From Echinicola shivajiensis (GTDB taxonomy: Bacteria; Bacteroidota; Bacteroidia; Cytophagales; Cyclobacteriaceae): a stretch of DNA of 64,000 nt. Position numbers and translations under genes: made by a program. Location of the stretch: contig NZ_JAHHZM010000004.1 in NCBI RefSeq assembly GCF_018642165.1, forward strand, positions 124,001-188,000, given 5' to 3'. Below the pieces are notes generated by a model, which was given only the letters and a program-made list of their open reading frames with translations, had not been told where the DNA came from and ran no database searches. This document shows positions 1 through 8,282 of the stretch, one piece after another; position 1 is the first letter of the stretch; each line of letters begins with the position of its first letter.

Positions 1-1
1 G

Positions 2-1930
2 TTGGCTCTTAGTGCTAATATTCCAAGTCTAAGTTTTAGGGGAGTAGATATGGAGGCTTTTCTTTTTGAAAATTCACTCTCCCTGTCTAAGGTGATGTTG
101 GCTGATGCACAGGTTAATTTATTTATTGACAAACAGGCTGAACTGGACAGTGGGGAGGTAAAAAGTCAAGCAGGTAAGAATAGGAAATTACCTAAAAGGA
201 TTGACTTAATAAGCATCGATACGGTGGAAGCTTCTAATGCCCATTTTAATGCCTTCTACAGTAGTGGGGGAGAGGAGAGAGAACTTATCAACACAGGAGT
301 GAATTTGTCCTTTTATGGCTTGTTTTTGGATTCGGCCAAGTTGCAGCAAGGTGATATAGTTAGCTTCTTCGAAAACATGTCCATGGACATTGATGATTTT
401 TCCTTGACACTTAATGATGGCATTCATAGAATAAATTTCAGTAGTGTTGGACTAAATACTAAAAGTGATGAGATCACTTTAGAAGATTTTAGGATAAATC
501 CATTGATGCTTAATGGAAATATCGGCAGCCCCATAGTGGATGCCTACATTCCTAAGGTGAAAATCAAAACTTCCTCCTTAACAAGTTTTCAAGAGACTGG
601 TCGGTTTGATATTGAAGCTTTGGAATTGGATCAGCCCGATATTCATCTTTATTTGGATAAGAAAGAGACTTCGGGGCAGAAAAAAAGGAAGTCTAAAGAA
701 GTGGTCCAAGATGTGATAAAGGAGTTGGAGGTGAAGGATTTTAGACTCAATGGTGGTGCACTCAGCATAAGGGACAAGGATACAACAGGAAAGGTTCAGA
801 ATTATTCTGGTATCAATATCGTACTCGGAGATCTGGTATTTGACCTAAGCAGTCCCAATGGTTTCGATAAGAATATGGTGCTTAACAAGGATTTTTTAAT
901 TGAGCTACCTAATTATTCCATGAAACTTCCTGATTCCCTCAATGTATTGGAAGTGGGATTGGTATTGCTTTCAAATGAGAAGATGGTGTTAAAGGATGTG
1001 GAGTTGAAGCCTCGCTATGGAGATTATGAGTATTTGAACAAGGTGAAATACCAAACCGATGTGATTCATGCCAAATTACCTGAGGTGGTTTTTGATAGAG
1101 TCGATGTGAAAGGGATTATAGAATCCAAAGATATTAGGGCCCAAAGTATGACGATCAATGCGCCTGAAGTCAATGTCTTTAGGGATAAACGAATGCCGTT
1201 TGATTCTACGCTTGTTCGTCCGATGCCTCAAAAGCTTATGCAGTCTTCGGGGATTAAGATGGAACTGGATACTATTAAGGTTCAGAATGGGAAAGTAGTT
1301 TATAAGGAGTTTCCGGAGAAAGGGATGGTGCCGGGAAGCATTGCTTTTGATTCTCTGACAGCAACCATCAGCCCTTTTTATTTGAATAAAAACCTTGATG
1401 ATCCCTATCCTATTTCAGTGAGTGAATTAAATGCATTTGCCTTAATGAATGGTGTCGGCCCAATCAATATGAGTGCAAAGCTGTATTTTGACGACCCTTA
1501 CCTAATGGATGTGGCAGTAAATCTAGGTGAATTTCAGTTGAGCACTATCAATTCAATTTTAGCTCCCAATGCTTTTGTGAAGGTGCTCAATGGGGTAGTT
1601 AGACCCTCTCATTGGACATTCAGTGCCAATAAATATGAGGCATTTGGAACGATGAACTTCAGGTATAATCACCTGAAGGTAATGTTGCTCAATGAGCGGA
1701 CCTTAAAAAAGGCCAGGGGGAGGATAGGGATGTTGAATTTTGTCCTTAACTCCTTTGCACTACGGGGTAATAATCCTCGCAAGTTGTTTAAGAGTATGGT
1801 TGAAGCTCCTATTTATTTTGAAAGGGATATTAGCCGATTTATTTTTAATTACTGGTGGAAGCTGAGTTTTTCAGGCTTTAAGGGAAGTATGGGTTTAGGA
1901 ACAGCTAAAAAAGAGGATGAGGAGGAATAA
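2..1930 (+). CDS. AsmA-like large envelope protein, 5' truncated
   Basis: The reading frame is open from the left edge of the window. The first codon seen is a TTG inside apparent coding sequence, so the gene very probably starts upstream and only its last ~640 residues are present. The visible part consists of repeating strand-rich units in which phrases such as D-x-x-x-L and I-x-D-F alternate, the texture of AsmA/DUF748-type proteins that sit in the envelope and may move lipid between membranes. The C-terminus is basic and aromatic (YWWKLSF) and ends in an acidic KKEDEEE tail. No catalytic motif is visible. The gene stands alone ahead of pheS with a 98-bp gap. The family assignment is inference from overall texture. 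Confidence 0.6.
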   Translation: MALSANIPSLSFRGVDMEAFLFENSLSLSKVMLADAQVNLFIDKQAELDSGEVKSQAGKNRKLPKRIDLISIDTVEASNAHFNAFYSSGGEERELINTGVNLSFYGLFLDSAKLQQGDIVSFFENMSMDIDDFSLTLNDGIHRINFSSVGLNTKSDEITLEDFRINPLMLNGNIGSPIVDAYIPKVKIKTSSLTSFQETGRFDIEALELDQPDIHLYLDKKETSGQKKRKSKEVVQDVIKELEVKDFRLNGGALSIRDKDTTGKVQNYSGINIVLGDLVFDLSSPNGFDKNMVLNKDFLIELPNYSMKLPDSLNVLEVGLVLLSNEKMVLKDVELKPRYGDYEYLNKVKYQTDVIHAKLPEVVFDRVDVKGIIESKDIRAQSMTINAPEVNVFRDKRMPFDSTLVRPMPQKLMQSSGIKMELDTIKVQNGKVVYKEFPEKGMVPGSIAFDSLTATISPFYLNKNLDDPYPISVSELNAFALMNGVGPINMSAKLYFDDPYLMDVAVNLGEFQLSTINSILAPNAFVKVLNGVVRPSHWTFSANKYEAFGTMNFRYNHLKVMLLNERTLKKARGRIGMLNFVLNSFALRGNNPRKLFKSMVEAPIYFERDISRFIFNYWWKLSFSGFKGSMGLGTAKKEDEEE

Positions 1931-1997
1931 TTGGGAGCTTAGTCCATTAATGGTAAAAGCAATCGGATATTTATGTGGTCATTAATCGATAATATTT

Positions 1998-2005
1998 TAG
2001 ATTTG
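1998..2005 (+). promoter_or_regulatory. pheS promoter, -7 box TAGATTTG
   Basis: TAGATTTGCA matches the Bacteroidota -7 element TAnnTTTG and lies 23 bp before the pheS ATG. No clear -33 TTTG is seen. Confidence 0.45.
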
Positions 2006-2028
2006 CATTTCTAAAACAGAAAGTATTT

Positions 2029-3057
2029 ATGCATCAGGATAAAATCGAAGCATTAAAAATAGAAATTGCGCAGGCGGATGCCAAAAACTCAGATGAGTTG
2101 GAGGTTTATAGAATGCGTTATATCAGTAAGAAAAGTGTAGTAGGTGAGCTTTTTGCCGCAATGAAGGATATCCCTAATGAGGAAAAGAAAGCCTATGGCC
2201 AATTGGTAAATGCCGTTAAGGTAGCTGCAGAAGATAAGTTTAAGGAGTTAATTGATAAAGTCAATTCAAACAGTAGCTCATCTAAATCTTCTGATATTGA
2301 CCTGACTTTGCCAGCCACGAATGTGCCTGTCGGTGGAATTCACCCGTTGACCTCTACCAAACAGCGTATCATTGAGATATTTGAGAGGATCGGATTTAAT
2401 CTTTCTGAAGGCCCTGAGATAGAGGATGATTGGCACAATTTTACTGCCCTAAATTTCCCTGAGAACCACCCGGCAAGGGAAATGCAAGATACTTTCTTTA
2501 TTGAAAAGAATCCTGATATTGCCCTGAGAACCCATACTTCCTCAGTACAGGTAAGAGTGATGGAGAATGAGAAGCCGCCTATCAGGACCTTGTCTCCGGG
2601 AAGGGTATTTAGAAATGAGGCGATCTCAGCTAGAGCGCATTGTATTTTCCATCAAGTGGAAGGATTATACGTGGATAAAAATGTGGGCTTTGCGGATCTG
2701 AAACAAACACTTTATCACTTTGCTAAGGAGATGTTTGGTAAAGAAACCAAAGTAAGGTTTAGGCCTTCTTATTTTCCATTTACCGAGCCAAGTGCAGAGA
2801 TTGATATTTCTTGCTTATTATGTGGAGGAAAGGGCTGTAATGTATGTAAAGGTACTGGATGGGTAGAGATTGGAGGCTCAGGAATGGTTGATCCTAATGT
2901 GCTTGAAAACTGCGGAATTAATTCTGAAGAGTACACTGGCTTTGCCTTTGGAATGGGGATAGAGAGAATTGCCATGTTGAAATACCAGATCAAAGATTTG
3001 AGACTGTTTACTGAAAATGATATTAGGTTCTTGAAACAGTTCAAGCCGCTGTTATAG
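2029..3057 (+). CDS. pheS: Phenylalanine--tRNA ligase alpha subunit
   Basis: This is the catalytic alpha subunit of the cytoplasmic alpha2beta2 enzyme that charges tRNA-Phe with phenylalanine. The 342 residues match the usual length. Residues 1-90 form the N-terminal coiled-coil that binds tRNA. The class II core follows, with motif 2 around FRNEAISARAHCIFHQVEG and motif 3 at GFAFGMGIERIAML. A Cys-rich loop (CLLCGGKGCNVCKGTGW) precedes GGSGMVDP, as in Thermus PheS. The beta subunit gene pheT is not in this window, so the two subunits are encoded apart, which is common in Bacteroidota. A perfect hairpin terminator follows directly. Confidence 0.97.
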   Translation: MHQDKIEALKIEIAQADAKNSDELEVYRMRYISKKSVVGELFAAMKDIPNEEKKAYGQLVNAVKVAAEDKFKELIDKVNSNSSSSKSSDIDLTLPATNVPVGGIHPLTSTKQRIIEIFERIGFNLSEGPEIEDDWHNFTALNFPENHPAREMQDTFFIEKNPDIALRTHTSSVQVRVMENEKPPIRTLSPGRVFRNEAISARAHCIFHQVEGLYVDKNVGFADLKQTLYHFAKEMFGKETKVRFRPSYFPFTEPSAEIDISCLLCGGKGCNVCKGTGWVEIGGSGMVDPNVLENCGINSEEYTGFAFGMGIERIAMLKYQIKDLRLFTENDIRFLKQFKPLL

Positions 3058-3077
3058 CAAGTGGTTTGATGATCTGT

Positions 3078-3116
3078 AAACAAAAAGGGAAGTTGATTCA
3101 ACTTCCCTTTTTGTTT
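3078..3116. terminator. Bidirectional terminator between pheS and the surA-like gene
   Basis: A perfect inverted repeat of 19 bp per arm is centred on position 3097 (core GGGAAGTTGA/TCAACTTCCC). A-rich and T-rich outer arms give a T-tract on either strand. It serves both converging genes. Confidence 0.9.
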
Positions 3117-3134
3117 ACTGTAATAGCCAGTTTC

Positions 3135-4532
3135 TTAGTCATCCTCCTTGAGGGCATTGCAACGATCATAGGTTGGGTCTATATCAATAAATACCTCCTC
3201 CTTGGCAATTTTAAACCATTTTTCAAGGGCTTCAGTTTCTTTTTGCTTTTTGGTAGCAGCTTTTAGTTTTTCATAATCATCTTCTAGGTTGGCCCTGTGT
3301 GCTGGGAATTTTTCTTTATAGAAAAGAATTCGTACTGCTTTTTCAGGCTCCCCTGTTCTTTGATTTTGCTCTTCATAGCGTAATGGTTTACTTAAAGTGC
3401 CCACGGTCATTGTATCAATGGTGAAATATAAGATAGGATCCTCAAGGGTCCTTAAAGTAAGCCTGTTAGCCCCAGTAGTAGGGTCAGAGAAAAAACCTCC
3501 ATTATCGGATGTACTCCTGTCATCGGAGAATTCTTTGGCTGCCTTGGCAAAACTCATTGAATCCAGTTTGATCAGGTTTCTTAAACTATCCAATTCTCTT
3601 TCAGCAGATTTGATGTCGTTTTCCGAAGGTCTAGGCTTGATTAGAATATGGCGCGTGTTAAATGAGTCTGTCTTTTTTTCCAATAGCTGAATCAAGTGGA
3701 AGCCAAATTGTGATTCCACAGGTTCTCCAATCTCTCCTTGTCTAAGGCTCAAAGCCATTGCCTCATATTCTGGGGCCAATTCACCTCTACGGAAGAAACC
3801 TAAGTCTCCTCCTTGGACTTTAGAACCTGGATCTTCTGAATATTTTTTTGCCATGCTGGCAAAATCAACATCGCCATCCATGATCTTTTTCTTGATATCC
3901 TTCAATTGCTGGATAACCTTGTCTTTTTCTATTCTTCCAGGCTCAGGTTTTTTTACAATCTGTCCTACTGAAACTTCAGCTGAGAAAAAAGGCAGGGAAT
4001 CATTTGGTATCTGATTATAGAACTTTCTAACATCAGCAGGTGAAACCTGAAGGTCTTGGACGATATTCGCCCTCATTTTTCCAATGATCTTTTGCTCTTT
4101 GATCATATCATGGATTTCCGACTTAAGTTGCTCAGAGGTCTTTCCATAGGCTTCTACTAATGTTTCTTCATCACCTCCAAATTGCTGCATAACCATATTG
4201 AACCTTTGGTCTGTTTCTAAGATCACTTCAGCATCTGTTACTATAATGGAGTCAATGGCAGCTTTGGCCACCATCAATTTGTTGATCAGTAATGATTCGA
4301 AGATATCGCACCTAGATGGTGCATCAAATCCCTGTTGAGATTGGGAAACTGCCTCCAGATAAGCTTTTTGAAGATCAGATTCCAGGATAATGTTATTGTC
4401 GACTTTAGCGATGATTTTGTCCAAGATCTGGCCAGATGGCTTTGCTTTGGTACTGTCTGCATTCTGAGCATGTAAGTGAAAAGAAATCACTGTCATCAGT
4501 CCTACAGTCAGTATTTTTGTAAACTTACTCAT
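3135..4532 (-). CDS. SurA-like periplasmic peptidyl-prolyl isomerase
   Basis: This exported chaperone/isomerase of 465 residues probably escorts unfolded outer-membrane proteins across the periplasm. It begins with a signal peptide (KILTVGLMTVISFHLHAQ). A SurA N-terminal chaperone domain covers roughly residues 35-180. Two parvulin (PpiC) domains follow, the first with GGDLGFFRRGEL and FGFHLIQL, the second starting NTRHILIKPRP and containing DNGGFF. The start was placed at the ATG at 4532, just before the signal peptide; an in-frame ATG at 4547 is also possible. It overlaps the stop of the upstream gene by 8 bp, so the two are translationally coupled. It is the third gene of a folding-factor operon. 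Confidence 0.9.
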   Translation of the reverse strand: MSKFTKILTVGLMTVISFHLHAQNADSTKAKPSGQILDKIIAKVDNNIILESDLQKAYLEAVSQSQQGFDAPSRCDIFESLLINKLMVAKAAIDSIIVTDAEVILETDQRFNMVMQQFGGDEETLVEAYGKTSEQLKSEIHDMIKEQKIIGKMRANIVQDLQVSPADVRKFYNQIPNDSLPFFSAEVSVGQIVKKPEPGRIEKDKVIQQLKDIKKKIMDGDVDFASMAKKYSEDPGSKVQGGDLGFFRRGELAPEYEAMALSLRQGEIGEPVESQFGFHLIQLLEKKTDSFNTRHILIKPRPSENDIKSAERELDSLRNLIKLDSMSFAKAAKEFSDDRSTSDNGGFFSDPTTGANRLTLRTLEDPILYFTIDTMTVGTLSKPLRYEEQNQRTGEPEKAVRILFYKEKFPAHRANLEDDYEKLKAATKKQKETEALEKWFKIAKEEVFIDIDPTYDRCNALKEDD

Positions 4533-5439
4533 ATATCTTAAACTCATTGTTTTCTTGTGCTCGTTTATAAACGTTGTTTTGTAATGTTTCTGCAAGGTTT
4601 ACTTTTCTTTTATTGACAATTATCCTGGAAATTTCATCTTTCACAAATTCAACCGGCGGAATTTGGTCCTGTAGTTTATATTCAAGGATATTAAAATAAT
4701 AATTAAATTCCTCATCTTCTACCTTGATGACCTTGCTGGATCTGGTCAATAATTGAACCTTATTGTTATGGTTGTTGAGTGGAGTATTGAGGATAATATC
4801 TTCAAATTTAATCCATGTTGAATCCTCCAAGAAATAGTTGCTGGCAGATTTTATAGCCAACTCCCTTAGTGCTTCTTTGCTCTCAGCGGTGTTTTGCTTA
4901 AGTAGCTTTTCCACTTTTGAATTTTGGGAAAGGTTCTTTTCTAATTTGATGAAGTTAGTCCTTACTATGATCTCCTTTAGGATAAAATTGTCCTGATTGT
5001 CTTCATAATATCGTTGGATTTCCTCATCAGAAACCTCTTTATTGAGATTTTCCTCTATATATTGTTTTTCATATTCGTAAACAATCAAAGCATATTTGTA
5101 GTCCAATAGTTTTTTATCCAACTCCGCTTGGCTCAAAGTAATGTTTTGGCCGGCCTCTTTGATCATTAGCTGCTTTTTGACCCAAGACTGTATATACCGG
5201 GTTGCCAAGCTGATACTGTCTTCTCTAGTGGTAGTTTCTTTGGTTATAAAGGCCAAATCGGCTTTCCGCAGAAAATTATTGTCCACAGAAGCTACTACTG
5301 GATTATCTTTTTCTTCCTCTTCCGTGTTTTTTATCTTAAATAGATCACAGCTGCTTAAAATCAAACAGGAAAGGATGATGATAAATCGGCTAATTATTTG
5401 AAACGACGATATTTGCAATTTTCTTTTTCTCATCCTCAT
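4525..5439 (-). CDS. SurA/PpiC-related periplasmic lipoprotein
   Basis: A 304-residue lipoprotein: a basic N-terminus and hydrophobic stretch end in the lipobox LSSC, followed by an acidic linker. The rest resembles the helical SurA-type chaperone domain (VASVDNNFLRKADLAF, then long helices with QMIKEA-like patterns). No complete parvulin motif such as GGDLGFF or FGYHIIK can be seen, so isomerase activity is doubtful and a chaperone-only role is more likely (inference). It overlaps the 3' end of the upstream isomerase gene by 50 bp and the next gene by 8 bp, tying all three into one operon. The start could also be the second ATG at 5433. Confidence 0.75.
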   Translation of the reverse strand: MRMRKRKLQISSFQIISRFIIILSCLILSSCDLFKIKNTEEEEKDNPVVASVDNNFLRKADLAFITKETTTREDSISLATRYIQSWVKKQLMIKEAGQNITLSQAELDKKLLDYKYALIVYEYEKQYIEENLNKEVSDEEIQRYYEDNQDNFILKEIIVRTNFIKLEKNLSQNSKVEKLLKQNTAESKEALRELAIKSASNYFLEDSTWIKFEDIILNTPLNNHNNKVQLLTRSSKVIKVEDEEFNYYFNILEYKLQDQIPPVEFVKDEISRIIVNKRKVNLAETLQNNVYKRAQENNEFKIYE

Positions 5440-7420
5440 TTATTTGGATGATATAGTTATTTCTTAATAAACTGATTAAATTATTGTTCAACGATTCCTG
5501 AAAATCCTGAATGACTTTTCCCTTGGTCTCATTAAAGGCCTTAGGCATTTCCGGATAAGTTTTTCCTGCAATTACTAAATAGGTTTTGCCATCATATTTT
5601 ACCTTTTGAAGTTTCTTGTCCAGAGGATTGATTTCCTTCAATACTGGGTGATTTTCATATTCGAAAGTTCCTTGCTGTACCTCAAAGGAAATGGGAGATT
5701 CATCAGCAAATCTTGCTTTGATACTTTCACCTAATTCATCACTATAAGCTTTATCTTTAAGAAACTTTTCAGCAGGGCTTAGCAGTGTAGCTTGGTTAAG
5801 CTTAAGTATTACTGCCTGAGTTCTTTTTTTCCATTTGTAGTTGTCCTGGTGCTCTTCAAAGTAAGATTCCTGGCCAGCTGTATCAAGCAATGCTTTTTGC
5901 CATACCATTTGGTTCATCAGATCAAATAGCAAAATGCCATCCCTATATTCCTGTATTAGCAGCCTGAAATCCTCATTGTTTTCAATAAGGTCATTTTCTT
6001 CTGTTATTGTTAAGGATGTTTCTATGAATTTGTCCAACCAAGGTTGGAAGAAGTTTCTAGGCTCAATATTGACTACCTCACCACTGTTTTCAATAAAGCT
6101 GATCAGGTCACTGACTTTCCTAGGTTCAGATTGGATAACAAAGAGGGTGCTGTCCGTAATACCTTCATTTTCAAGCAAATTTTTGACAGCATTCATTTCA
6201 TAGGCTTGATCACTCAGCAAGTTCTTGGTTTTACTGATATTGTCTGGCCTTTCCTGATAATTATACTTTGACTTTTGGATAGCCTGAACCTGGGATTTGA
6301 TCAAGGTAGAGCGACTGTCCCTAAGAATTTTTGACTTTAGGCTTTCTTCCATTTCCTCATAAGGCGGAATAGGCTTGGTGTCAATAAGCTTTATGATGTG
6401 ATAACCGTAAGGGGTGCTGATTGGTCTGGAGATTTCTCCAATTTCATTTAAAGAAAATGCTGCCTGCTCAAAATCCTTAATAAAAGAACCAATGCCAAAC
6501 CATGGTAATTCTCCATTTCTATTTTTGGTGTCCTTGTCTTCGGAATAGGCTTGGCAAACTTCCGACCAGCTGCTGCTTTCTTTTTGGAGCTCGGTGTAAA
6601 TATCCGCAATTTTCCTTCTTGACCGATCTTCAGATAAGGGATCTTGAGCATCAGTCCTTACTAGTATATGTGCTACTTTTATTTGTCCAGGATTGGGCTT
6701 TCTATCCACCAGCTTGATAATATGGTAGCCAAAGCTGGTTAACACTGGGTCTGAAACTTTACCTTCTTGAAGGTTGTAAACAGCATCTTCGAAGGCATAA
6801 ACCATCTGTAATGAGGTAAAGTAGCCTAAATCTCCCTTGTTGTTACTTACGGATGGATCTTGGGAGTACTCTATAGCCAGCTCTTCAAAATCTTGACCGG
6901 CTTCTGCTTTTTCTTTGATCTTTTGAGCCATTCGGAATACAGCAATTGAATCTTCCTTGTTGGCATTGCGAGGGAACCTTAAAAGGATATGTTTTGCGTG
7001 GACTACTTCTTGCATTCGAGCGTAGGCTTTCCTAAGCTCCCCCTCCTGAAGGCTGTTTTCAAGCAAATAGGGTTTTTTCAAATCTTCTTTGAATGCATTG
7101 AATTCTCTTTTGAATTCCTCGGATTCATGTAGACCCAAAGCTTCTGCTTCTTTGACTTTTAACTTATAATTAATGAATAGCTCGAGGTTTTCTTCGAATT
7201 CCTCAGGGCTTAATTTATCCTCAGGAGCTTCAAAGTCACGATTTTTAGAAAGCATGTATAAAAATTCCTCAGCCTGTATGGGTTCATTACCTACTTTGAG
7301 TAAGTATGGACTTTCTTCAGTGCTTGGAGCATTTTGACTCAACTGGCCAGAAGGAGTACAAGCTATTATAGTGCCCAATAGGAAAAGGCACAGATATGTA
7401 TATTTCATCGTCGTTTGCAT
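5390..7420 (-). CDS. Large PpiC-type peptidyl-prolyl isomerase lipoprotein
   Basis: A 676-residue periplasmic folding factor. The N-terminus is a lipoprotein signal peptide with lipobox IIAC. A helical region (about 35-125) precedes two full parvulin domains: the first with VHAKHILLRFP, KGDLGYFTSL and FGYHIIKL, the second with KVAHILVRT, NGELPWFGIG and YGYHIIKL. The C-terminal ~300 residues are charged and helical with no recognised domain and may be a further chaperone region. It heads the three-gene operon and its 3' end overlaps the next gene by 50 bp. The ATG at 7408 fits the signal peptide equally well as a start. Substrates are unknown; outer-membrane or secreted proteins are likely. 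Confidence 0.88.
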   Translation of the reverse strand: MQTTMKYTYLCLFLLGTIIACTPSGQLSQNAPSTEESPYLLKVGNEPIQAEEFLYMLSKNRDFEAPEDKLSPEEFEENLELFINYKLKVKEAEALGLHESEEFKREFNAFKEDLKKPYLLENSLQEGELRKAYARMQEVVHAKHILLRFPRNANKEDSIAVFRMAQKIKEKAEAGQDFEELAIEYSQDPSVSNNKGDLGYFTSLQMVYAFEDAVYNLQEGKVSDPVLTSFGYHIIKLVDRKPNPGQIKVAHILVRTDAQDPLSEDRSRRKIADIYTELQKESSSWSEVCQAYSEDKDTKNRNGELPWFGIGSFIKDFEQAAFSLNEIGEISRPISTPYGYHIIKLIDTKPIPPYEEMEESLKSKILRDSRSTLIKSQVQAIQKSKYNYQERPDNISKTKNLLSDQAYEMNAVKNLLENEGITDSTLFVIQSEPRKVSDLISFIENSGEVVNIEPRNFFQPWLDKFIETSLTITEENDLIENNEDFRLLIQEYRDGILLFDLMNQMVWQKALLDTAGQESYFEEHQDNYKWKKRTQAVILKLNQATLLSPAEKFLKDKAYSDELGESIKARFADESPISFEVQQGTFEYENHPVLKEINPLDKKLQKVKYDGKTYLVIAGKTYPEMPKAFNETKGKVIQDFQESLNNNLISLLRNNYIIQINEDEKKKIANIVVSNN

Positions 7421-7500
7421 GCCAAAAACAATAGTGCAATGTTACAAATTTTAATGAAGAAAGCGTGGTTTCCTCCTTGATAAGTAGAAAGAATTAACAA

Positions 7501-7917
7501 TTATTTGGAATTCAATTGTTTGATCAGGCGGCAAACGTTGTGGGAATTTTTACTCTCTATTTCTATGGCATCCATGATTGTCTTGACTAGTTTGATGCCG
7601 AGGCCACCTTTTCTTTTATCCTTGATTACATCCTTAAGTCGAGGTTCTTCATATGTCAACATATCAAAAGCCTCTCCAGAGTCGATGATTTCAAAAATTA
7701 TCCGATGATGGAGCATCTTTACTTTTATGCGGAGATGATTGGATGGGTTACAGCCATGAGAGTGGATGATTCGATTGGCACATACCTCTTCCACTGCCAA
7801 AATCAATTCGTTTTTGACCACGTCGGTTAAACCGGAAGTGCTAAGCTCCTTATTAAGAAAAGTCCTAAGCTCGGCTAATTTGTTCTTTTCACAATATAGG
7901 GTTAGCTCATGCTTCAT
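7501..7917 (-). CDS. RsbW-like serine kinase / anti-sigma regulatory protein
   Basis: A 138-residue cytoplasmic GHKL ATPase of the RsbW/SpoIIAB family, which phosphorylates a STAS partner and can bind a regulatory target. The N box reads LAVEEVCANRIIHSHG, the G1 box EIIDSGEAFD and the G2 box KGGLGIKLVKTIMD, covering nearly the whole protein. The ATG at 7917 was chosen over the longer frame because it opens directly on the conserved domain and overlaps the end of the STAS gene by 11 bp, typical of coupled translation. It is the last gene of the partner-switching operon. Whether its target is a sigma factor is unknown; no RpoF/SigB-type gene lies in the window. Confidence 0.88.
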   Translation of the reverse strand: MKHELTLYCEKNKLAELRTFLNKELSTSGLTDVVKNELILAVEEVCANRIIHSHGCNPSNHLRIKVKMLHHRIIFEIIDSGEAFDMLTYEEPRLKDVIKDKRKGGLGIKLVKTIMDAIEIESKNSHNVCRLIKQLNSK

Positions 7918-8251
7918 GGATAGTCTGCAATGCCTCTTCTTTGTTTGCTTTAATAGTAATAAGCTGGTCCAATCCAAGAATATGGAACACATTGTCCACT
8001 TTTTCGGAAAGACCATAAATTAGAAATTGGACCTCCTGTTCTTCAAAATCCTCCAAATAGGACATGAAAACTCCAAGTCCAGCTGATGAAATATACTCTA
8101 GCCCACTTCCATCCACTAAGATTTTTTTATGGTTCTTCTTCAGTAATTCACCAATTGCCTCATCAAGTTCAACCGAGTTACTAGCATCGACCTGACCTTC
8201 TAATACCAAGGTGATCTGGTCTTTTTCGGTTTGTTTGCTGATTTCTAACAT
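7907..8251 (-). CDS. STAS-domain anti-sigma factor antagonist (RsbV-like)
   Basis: A 114-residue single STAS domain protein. The conserved phospho-acceptor region reads DGSGLEYISSAGLGVF, where a serine of the SSAG stretch is the expected target of the RsbW-like kinase. In known systems the unphosphorylated STAS protein captures the kinase and releases its client; a PP2C phosphatase resets it. Both partners are encoded in the same operon: the phosphatase ends 31 bp upstream, and the kinase start overlaps this gene by 11 bp. It is cytoplasmic with no membrane segment. Confidence 0.93.
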   Translation of the reverse strand: MLEISKQTEKDQITLVLEGQVDASNSVELDEAIGELLKKNHKKILVDGSGLEYISSAGLGVFMSYLEDFEEQEVQFLIYGLSEKVDNVFHILGLDQLITIKANKEEALQTIHEA

Positions 8252-8282
8252 ATGTGATTATACGCTTAGATTTATCTAATGT

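Noticed and set aside
3066-3266. Plus-strand frame with a hydrophobic stretch after pheS
   Set aside because: It reads through the terminator hairpin and lies antisense to the SurA-like gene; its hydrophobicity is an antisense effect.
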